Origin: Sphingomonas sp. SUN039
Lineage (GTDB): Bacteria > Pseudomonadota > Alphaproteobacteria > Sphingomonadales > Sphingomonadaceae
NCBI RefSeq assembly: GCF_024758725.1
Contig: NZ_CP096972.1
Span: 974,001 to 1,038,000 of the forward strand
Reading direction: 5' to 3'
DNA: 64,000 bases
In this document: one piece after another, positions 58,097 through 64,000 of the stretch
How positions within the stretch are numbered: position 1 is the stretch's first letter
Layout: every line of letters starts with the position of its first letter
Position numbers and translations under genes: made by a program
Notes under the pieces: generated by a model
What the model was told of the DNA's origin: nothing
Seen by the model: the letters and a program-made list of their open reading frames with translations, nothing else
Databases searched by the model: none

Positions 58097-59152
58097 ATGC
58101 AAATGCTCCTCCTGCTCCCCGGCGACGGCATCGGCCCCGAAGTTTGTGCCGAGGTCCGCCGCGTCGCCGCCGCCCTGACGCCCGATATCGTTATCGACGA
58201 GGCGATTTACGGCGGCGCGAGTTTCGATGCGCACGGGACGCCGCTGACCGACGACGTGCTGGCGCGCGCCCTGTCGAGCACCGCTGTGCTGTTGGGTGCG
58301 GTCGGCGGGCCGCAATGGGCGAATGCCCCGCGGGCGCTGCGCCCCGAGGCAGGACTGCTGAAACTCCGCAAGGAAATGCAGGTCTTCGCCAATCTGCGCC
58401 CGGCGCTCTGCTTCGATGCACTCGCCGATGCGTCGAGCCTGAAGCGCGAGGTCGTCGCGGGCCTCGACATCATGATCGTGCGCGAGCTGACCGGCGGGGT
58501 TTATTTCGGCGAGCCGCGCGGGATCGAGACGCTCGCCGACGGGCAACAGCGCGGGTTCGACACGCAGGTATATACCACCGGCGAGATCGAGCGGGTGGCG
58601 CGGGTCGCTTTCGAGCTGGCGCGGGGACGCAGCAATCGGGTGACGAGCGCCGAAAAGTCCAATGTCATGGAGTCGGGCGTCCTGTGGAAGCAGGTCGTGA
58701 CCGCGCTCCACGCGCGCGACTACACCGATGTGCAGCTCGACCATATGCTGGCGGACAATGCCGCCATGCAGATCGTCCGCGCGCCGACGCAGTTCGACGT
58801 GCTGCTGACCGACAATCTGTTCGGTGACATCCTGTCCGACGCGGCGGCGCAGGCGACGGGGTCGCTGGGGATGCTGCCCTCGGCGGCGCTGGGCGAAGCG
58901 GGTAAGCCGGGGCTGTACGAGCCGATCCACGGGTCCGCGCCTGATATTGCGGGCAAGGGCGTGGCCAATCCGCTGGCGGCGATCCTGTCGTTCGAGATGG
59001 CGCTGCGCTGGTCGTTCGGGCGGGCGGACACGGCGGACCGGCTGTTCGCGGCGGTGACGCGCGCGCTCGACGGTGGCGCACTCACGCGCGATATCGGGGG
59101 CACGCACTCCACTACCGCGATGGGCGATGCGGTGATTGCCGCACTCGGTTAA
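58097..59152 (+). CDS. leuB: 3-isopropylmalate dehydrogenase
   Basis: This 351-residue enzyme of leucine synthesis oxidatively decarboxylates 3-isopropylmalate with [14 protein letters not shown] at the N-terminus, [22 protein letters not shown] and [13 protein letters not shown] are diagnostic of the beta-decarboxylating dehydrogenases, with the leuB-type ELTGG. The start is ATG 58097; there is no strong ribosome site. leuC and leuD are not beside it. About 275 bases upstream contain no other gene that I can support. Confidence 0.95.
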   Translation: MQMLLLLPGDGIGPEVCAEVRRVAAALTPDIVIDEAIYGGASFDAHGTPLTDDVLARALSSTAVLLGAVGGPQWANAPRALRPEAGLLKLRKEMQVFANLRPALCFDALADASSLKREVVAGLDIMIVRELTGGVYFGEPRGIETLADGQQRGFDTQVYTTGEIERVARVAFELARGRSNRVTSAEKSNVMESGVLWKQVVTALHARDYTDVQLDHMLADNAAMQIVRAPTQFDVLLTDNLFGDILSDAAAQATGSLGMLPSAALGEAGKPGLYEPIHGSAPDIAGKGVANPLAAILSFEMALRWSFGRADTADRLFAAVTRALDGGALTRDIGGTHSTTAMGDAVIAALG

Positions 59153-59204
59153 CGGGTCGGCAAGACCTGTAATCTAGCGTGTTTCCGCAGACGGGAACGC
59201 ACGC

Positions 59205-60614
59205 ATGATCGAAACACGTATCGAGGCAGCCAAGCCCGCCGATCCGGCGGCGGTCGACCGCGTGGCCAAGGCCTGCGGCGAAGTCGCCGTGGGTTGTACC
59301 GATGCGGGCGGGCTTGTCGACCGGGTCGCGACGAGCATTACCGGGCAGATCGGGGTGCTGGACGAACTACAGGCAGTGATGGCCAGTCTGGAGACCGATC
59401 AGCGTCAGGTGACCGACGCGACCGACGAAGCGCGGTTGCTCGCCGAGAGCGCCCGTGCGCGGTTGACCGAGGGCGGACGCACGATTTCCGCCGCTGTCGG
59501 CGAGTTCGGCGAGCTGACGGCGCTCGTCCTGCGGTTGGGGCAACAGATCACCAGCTTTGCCGCCGCCATGCAGCAGGTTCGCCGCACCGCCGACACGATC
59601 GATACGATCGCGCGGACGACCAACATGCTCGCGCTCAACGCCGCGATCGAGGCCGAACGCGCGGGCGACGCGGGCCGCACCTTTGCCGTGGTCGCGGCCG
59701 AGGTGAAAAAGCTCGCGCTCGACACACGCGCCGCGACCGAGGAGATCGGCGCGACGATGGACTCGCTGAACCGCGAAGGCGACGCGTTCATGGTCGAGCT
59801 GCAGGACGGCATGGCGCGCAGCCGTGCCGCCGAAAAGGGGCTGGCGCGCGTCACCGAAACCGTCGGCGAAGTCACGCATCTGGTCGAACAGGTCGACGCG
59901 CAGGCCGCCGATATCGCGCGCGCGACCAGCCTGATTCACCAGAGCGTGTGCCGTGTCGGCGACGAGCTGGACGGCTTTTCGGACGCCGCGCGTGCGAACA
60001 GCACTTTGCTCGGCGAAACCCACCGCACCGTACGCGGGCTGGAGCGGCAGGCGCACGAGATGCTCGACACGATTGTTCATTCGGGCTTTGCAGTCGCCGA
60101 CCGGCGACTGGTCGATATCGCGGTGGGATTGCGCGACCGCTTCGTTGCGCTGACGACAGCGGCGCTGCGCGACGGGCGGCTCGATACGGCCAGCCTGTTC
60201 GATACCGGCTATCGCGAGATTACAGGGTCTAACCCGCCGCGCTTCGATACGGCGCTCAACGCCTTTGCCGATGCCGAGTGGCGGCCCGAACTCGACCGCA
60301 TCGTGAAATCCGACCCCGCGATCATCTCGACGGCGTGCACCGACATCAACGGCTATTTGCCGACCCACACCACGCGGTACAGCCGCACACCGACCGGCGA
60401 ACCGGCGCATGACGCCGCGTGGTGCCGCAACCGGCGCATTCTGGCGGACGACACCGACCGGATCGCCAAGGCCTCGACCAAGCCCTTCCACATCGCGGTC
60501 TTTCGCCGCGACCGTGACGATGGCGGATACGATGTGGTGCGGAATGTCTATGTGCCAATGGTCATCGACGGACGGCGCTGGGGCGATTTCGAGATCGCTT
60601 ACCGGATCGATTGA
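59205..60614 (+). CDS. Soluble chemoreceptor-like (MCP) protein
   Basis: This 469-residue protein has the conserved MCP hairpin ([34 protein letters not shown]) at about residues 140-180 and coiled coils around it, but no membrane segment. A C-terminal sensor-like domain ([19 protein letters not shown], then [24 protein letters not shown]) follows, so signalling part and sensor part are in reverse order relative to classical MCPs. It probably senses a cytoplasmic signal and works with CheA/CheW or a related kinase located elsewhere. Its end overlaps the convergent DUF817-like gene by 16 bases. Confidence 0.82.
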   Translation: MIETRIEAAKPADPAAVDRVAKACGEVAVGCTDAGGLVDRVATSITGQIGVLDELQAVMASLETDQRQVTDATDEARLLAESARARLTEGGRTISAAVGEFGELTALVLRLGQQITSFAAAMQQVRRTADTIDTIARTTNMLALNAAIEAERAGDAGRTFAVVAAEVKKLALDTRAATEEIGATMDSLNREGDAFMVELQDGMARSRAAEKGLARVTETVGEVTHLVEQVDAQAADIARATSLIHQSVCRVGDELDGFSDAARANSTLLGETHRTVRGLERQAHEMLDTIVHSGFAVADRRLVDIAVGLRDRFVALTTAALRDGRLDTASLFDTGYREITGSNPPRFDTALNAFADAEWRPELDRIVKSDPAIISTACTDINGYLPTHTTRYSRTPTGEPAHDAAWCRNRRILADDTDRIAKASTKPFHIAVFRRDRDDGGYDVVRNVYVPMVIDGRRWGDFEIAYRID

Positions 60615-61456
60615 GCCTCGACGGGCCGCTGGACGAGCGACACCAGTACGAACGAGATGATCATCAGCAAATACCAGGCGCCAAGCTTCATCGGCGACAC
60701 GAGGGTCCAGCCGTGCTTCTGGCTCGGGTAGAGCCAGGCATTGGAGAAGGTCGCCAGATTTTCGGCGAACCAGATGAACAGCGCCACGAGCAGAAAGCCG
60801 AGCAGCAAGGGCATCCGCCGATGGGTGCGGAACGGGTGGAACCAGACGGTGGTGCGCCAGAACAGTACGGCAATCGCCGCAAACAGCGCGATGCGGATAT
60901 CCGGCAGCCAGTGGTGCGCGAAGAAGTTCACATAAATGAGCGTGGCGAGCACGATCAGCAGTTTGCGCGCGGGAAAATGGTCGAAACGGAAATCGAATAT
61001 CCGCCAGACCCGCGAGAGGTAGCTACCAACGCTGGCGTACATGAACCCCGAGAACAGCGGCACATCGCCGATGCGGAGCAGCGAGGGCTCGGGATAGGTC
61101 CATGAACCCGCTGCCGTCTTGAACAGCTCCATGACAGTGCCGATGACGTGAAAGGCGAGGATCACCTTGGCTTCATCCCAGCTCTCGAGCTTGAAGCGCA
61201 ACATCGCGATCTGGATCGCGAGCGCGGCAAGTGTCAGGAAATCATAGCGCGCGAGCGGTGCATCCTTCGCGTAGAAGAGATGCGTGCCCATCAGCAGCGC
61301 GAGCATCAGTCCGCCGAACAGGCACGCCCAGCCCTGCTTGAATCCGAACAACAGAAACTCATAGGCGAACGCCTGAAAACCGGGTTTCGGCTCCCAGCTT
61401 TCAAGCTGCACGCGGATAGCGGCGAAACGGGTGGCACCCTGCCCCGGCACCGCCAC
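60599..61456 (-). CDS. DUF817-like integral membrane protein
   Basis: This protein of about 285 residues has some seven or eight hydrophobic segments (for example [35 protein letters not shown]). The conserved GSWTYPEPS and the overall layout recall DUF817 proteins. Function is unknown. The start is a GTG at 61456 (VAVPGQGA), though starts a few codons later are possible. It lies four bases downstream of the MoxR-type ATPase gene on the same strand. Confidence 0.7.
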   Translation of the reverse strand: MAVPGQGATRFAAIRVQLESWEPKPGFQAFAYEFLLFGFKQGWACLFGGLMLALLMGTHLFYAKDAPLARYDFLTLAALAIQIAMLRFKLESWDEAKVILAFHVIGTVMELFKTAAGSWTYPEPSLLRIGDVPLFSGFMYASVGSYLSRVWRIFDFRFDHFPARKLLIVLATLIYVNFFAHHWLPDIRIALFAAIAVLFWRTTVWFHPFRTHRRMPLLLGFLLVALFIWFAENLATFSNAWLYPSQKHGWTLVSPMKLGAWYLLMIISFVLVSLVQRPVEAQSIR

Positions 61457-61460
61457 AAGG

Positions 61461-62312
61461 CTAGACCTTCGCGCCCTGCCGTCGTGCCATGAATGCCAGC
61501 CTCTCGAACAGCATCACATCCTGTTCGTTCTTGAGCAGCGCGCCGTGCAGGGGGGGGATCGCCTTGCTCGGGTCACGCGATTGCAGCACGTCGAGCGGCA
61601 TGTCTTCGGCGAGCAGCAGTTTCAGCCAGTCGAGCAGTTCGCTGGTCGAGGGCTTTTTCTTGAGGCCCGGCACCTCGCGGACGTCGTAGAAAATATCCAT
61701 CGCCTTGTTGACGAGAATTTTCTGGATGCCGGGGAAGTGCACGTCGACGATGGCCTGCATCGTGTCGCGGTCGGGGAATTTGATGTAGTGGAAGAAGCAC
61801 CGGCGCAGGAACGCGTCGGGCAGTTCCTTTTCGTTGTTCGACGTGATGACGACGATGGGGCGTTCCTTCGCCGCGATAGTCTCGTGTGTCTCGTAAACGT
61901 CGAAGCTCATCCGGTCGAGTTCCTGCAACAGGTCGTTGGGGAATTCGATGTCGGCCTTGTCGATTTCATCGATCAGCAGGACGGGGAGCTGCGGCGAGGT
62001 GAAGGCCTCCCACAATTTGCCCTTGCGGATGTAGTTGCGGATGTCGTGGACGCGCTCATCGCCAAGCTGCCCGTCGCGCAGGCGGGCGACGGCGTCGTAC
62101 TCGTACAACCCCTGATGGGCCTTGGTCGTCGATTTGACGTGCCATTCGATGAGCGGGGCGTTCGCGGCCTTGGCGATCTCGTGGGCGAGGACGGTTTTGC
62201 CCGTTCCCGGCTCGCCCTTGACCAGCAGCGGGCGGCGCAGGGTGACGGCGGCGTTGACCGCGACTTTCAGATCGTCGGTCGCGACATAATCGGATGTGCC
62301 GGTAAATTTCAT
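61461..62312 (-). CDS. MoxR-type AAA+ ATPase
   Basis: This 283-residue ATPase has the Walker A GEPGTGKT (33-40), Walker B VLLIDEIDKAD, sensor 1 (ITSNNEKELPD) and the arginine finger region (FLRRCFFHYIKFPD). MoxR proteins act as chaperones that help metal insertion or activation of partner proteins, usually with a VWA protein. A VWA/CoxE-like gene lies 0.9 kb away on the other strand and is the likely partner. Confidence 0.9.
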   Translation of the reverse strand: MKFTGTSDYVATDDLKVAVNAAVTLRRPLLVKGEPGTGKTVLAHEIAKAANAPLIEWHVKSTTKAHQGLYEYDAVARLRDGQLGDERVHDIRNYIRKGKLWEAFTSPQLPVLLIDEIDKADIEFPNDLLQELDRMSFDVYETHETIAAKERPIVVITSNNEKELPDAFLRRCFFHYIKFPDRDTMQAIVDVHFPGIQKILVNKAMDIFYDVREVPGLKKKPSTSELLDWLKLLLAEDMPLDVLQSRDPSKAIPPLHGALLKNEQDVMLFERLAFMARRQGAKV

Positions 62313-62396
62313 CTGCGCGCTCGCCCTGACGTTTACGTAAAGTCAGGGCTGGCGTTAGGACAGGTCGGCGCGGACGCCAAGCAATTTAGAGCGCGC

Positions 62397-63068
62397 TCAG
62401 TCGTCCACGCGCGACAACGCGCGCGCTTCGAGCAAATCCCATAGACCCCGGTGCTGGGTAACGATCTGTTGCGCGCCAAACAGCGCCGCACGTTCGATGG
62501 CAGGCGATGTTGCCGCCGCTTCTGCCGCCGCGCCGAGCGTCGTAACGGGCGGCAGGGTGCTGATCGCCAGATCGACCCCGAAACGCTTTGCCGCCGCATC
62601 GATGACACAGCGGATCGCATGCCAGTCGAGCGCAAGCGCAATGGCGGCGCCGAGTGCACAGCCCTGACGGTCGGACTGGGCCAGCATGTCGATGGCGTGG
62701 TGCTGGGCAATGACGCTGGCTTCGGTCTGAGCCTGTCCTGGCGTGCTCGGGATCGGGCCGGCGGCGACGACGACACGACCGAGCGCCTCGCGCTCCGCCG
62801 CAAAAGCATCGGCCAGCGCGAACAAGGTTTTCCGTGCGGCGGAATCGAGCGTCCGGACCGCAGCATGATCGATTACGCCCGGGTGCCGACCATGGAGCAT
62901 CGACAAATGATGGAGCGCGTCAGCGGCGTTGCGCGTATCGCGCGCGCTGTCGAGCGAAAGCAGCGACCGGACATGCGGGTGCGACGCCGAGGCCTCACGA
63001 ACCACCAGCGCGGTAAGCGCAGATGTCGCCGGGCCTTTTGCCGTCACCGGTGCTGTCTGGGTCGCCAT
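62397..63068 (-). CDS. Hypothetical protein
   Basis: This 223-residue protein is alanine-rich and mostly helical. It has no signal peptide, no membrane segment, no cysteine pairs and no motif I know. The start is ATG 63068 (MATQTAPVTAKG). It lies between the MoxR-type and VWA genes, which might suggest a link to that chaperone pair, but the orientation differs from the VWA gene. Its codon use fits the genome, so it is probably a real gene. Confidence 0.6.
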   Translation of the reverse strand: MATQTAPVTAKGPATSALTALVVREASASHPHVRSLLSLDSARDTRNAADALHHLSMLHGRHPGVIDHAAVRTLDSAARKTLFALADAFAAEREALGRVVVAAGPIPSTPGQAQTEASVIAQHHAIDMLAQSDRQGCALGAAIALALDWHAIRCVIDAAAKRFGVDLAISTLPPVTTLGAAAEAAATSPAIERAALFGAQQIVTQHRGLWDLLEARALSRVDD

Positions 63069-63205
63069 ACTCGAACCTTCCTGACCGAACGCCGGTCAAT
63101 TCCTGAACCATCTCCCTAACCGAAGCGCGTAAAGACTGGGTTGAGACGGCGTTAGGTATCTGGGAAGGATTGCGGGTTCGGCGCGGATCGGGCACGCCCT
63201 GCCCC

Positions 63206-64000
63206 ATGTTCCTCAATTTTCTCGACGAGCTGCGCGCAGCGGGCATCCCTGCCAGCCTGAAAGAGCATCTGGTGTTGCTGGAGGCGCTCGACGGCGAGGT
63301 GATCGACCGGACACCTGAAGAGTTCTATTATCTCGCCCGCGCGACCTATGTGAAGGACGAGGGGCTGATCGACCGGTTCGACCAGGTTTTCGCCAAGGTG
63401 TTCAGGGGGATTGCCACGACTTTCGGCGAACCGGGGGCGGAGGTTCCGGCCGACTGGTTGCGCGCGGTCGCCGAGAAATTCCTGACGCCCGAGGAAATGG
63501 CCGAGATCGAGAAGCTCGGGACATGGGACGAGCTGATGGAGACGCTGAAACAGCGGCTCGAGGAACAGAAGGAACGCCACGAGGGCGGCAACAAGTGGAT
63601 CGGCACCGGCGGCACATCGCCGTTCGGCAACAGCGGCTACAACCCCGAAGGCGTGCGGATCGGCGGCGAATCGAAGCACAAGCAGGCGGTCAAGGTCTGG
63701 GACAAGCGCGAATTCAGGAACCTCGATTCGACCAAGGAACTGGGCACCCGCAACATCAAGATCGCACTGCGTCGCCTGCGCCGGTTCGCGCGCGAAGGAG
63801 CAGCGGACGAACTCGACCTTGACGCGACGGTCAGCGGCACGGCGCGGCAGGGCTGGCTCGACATCCATATGCGGCCCGAGCGGCACAATGCGGTCAAGCT
63901 GTTGCTGTTCCTCGACGTCGGCGGGTCGATGGATCCGCATATCAAGCTGTGCGAGGAATTGTTCAGCGCGGCGACCGCCGAATTCAAGAACATGGAATTC
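63206..64000 (+). CDS. CoxE-like VWA-domain protein (3' end outside window)
   Basis: The frame opens at ATG 63206 (MFLNFLDELRAAG) and is open to the window end, giving 265 visible residues. The LLLFLDVGGSMDPHI segment near residue 235 is a VWA domain with a degenerate MIDAS (DxGGS in place of DxSxS), as in CoxE/YehP-like proteins. The N-terminal half is helical and charged. It is probably the partner of the MoxR-type ATPase at 61461, in a protein-activation or metal-insertion system. Confidence 0.85.
   Translation, partial: MFLNFLDELRAAGIPASLKEHLVLLEALDGEVIDRTPEEFYYLARATYVKDEGLIDRFDQVFAKVFRGIATTFGEPGAEVPADWLRAVAEKFLTPEEMAEIEKLGTWDELMETLKQRLEEQKERHEGGNKWIGTGGTSPFGNSGYNPEGVRIGGESKHKQAVKVWDKREFRNLDSTKELGTRNIKIALRRLRRFAREGAADELDLDATVSGTARQGWLDIHMRPERHNAVKLLLFLDVGGSMDPHIKLCEELFSAATAEFKNMEF

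Overview
The window looks like chromosome of a high-GC alphaproteobacterium of the order Sphingomonadales. Four things point there: the dusB-ntrB-ntrC-ntrY-ntrX-hfq-hflX gene order, an Hfq made of two fused Sm domains, a fused IspDF enzyme, and copies of an intergenic hairpin built on CTTCGACAAGCTCAG, a sequence I recognise from sphingomonad genomes. Most genes are housekeeping and sit in tight, often ATGA- or TGATG-overlapping operons. No phage, insertion sequence or CRISPR array was seen.

Layout. 1-7457: rpsF (cut by the window edge), fabD-fabG, an Lrp regulator divergent from a LysE-type exporter, and a minus-strand row of a nitronate monooxygenase-like enzyme, a diiron ferritin-like protein, a KAS III-like condensing enzyme, a periplasmic thioredoxin-like protein and a CcdA-like electron carrier. 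7626-12407: the cytochrome c maturation operon ccmC-D-E-F-G-H-I; ccmA and ccmB are not here. 12400-23974: a sugar locus with a LacI-type regulator, a GH68 sucrose-cleaving enzyme, a GH36 alpha-galactosidase, an SUT-like sugar/proton symporter, a TonB-dependent receptor, a TPR plus 2OG-Fe(II) oxygenase protein and a flavin-dependent 'tryptophan halogenase'-type enzyme.

Five near-identical palindromes (RCAATYGATTGC) lie in front of lacI, the GH68 gene, the divergent transporter/receptor pair (two copies) and the halogenase-type gene. This strongly suggests one LacI-controlled regulon for sucrose or raffinose that includes the halogenase-type enzyme. It is the most interesting signal in the window.

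24018-33443: tRNA-Ser(UGA), cell-wall genes (MltB-like, RlpA, PBP5-like), tmk-holB, metG (with a base-composition break in its last third), tatD, an MBL-fold hydrolase, a retropepsin-like protease and mazG. 33519-34043: a gene-poor stretch with a promoter-like sequence whose spacer is a palindrome. 34044-43071: the hflX-hfq-ntrXY-ntrCB-dusB operon on the minus strand. 43144-44415: a low-GC, Mrr-like nuclease gene, probably acquired. 44576-57148: a 69-residue unknown, ispDF, pncC, a RatA-like START protein, lipA, a beta-carbonic anhydrase, kup, ald, an unknown gene, dnaG, rpoD and a nitroreductase. 57165-64000: an orphan 2OG-Fe(II) oxygenase, leuB, a soluble chemoreceptor-like protein, a DUF817-like membrane protein, a MoxR-type AAA ATPase, an unknown gene and a VWA protein cut by the window end.

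Functions and boundaries come from reading motifs by eye. No database search was run.
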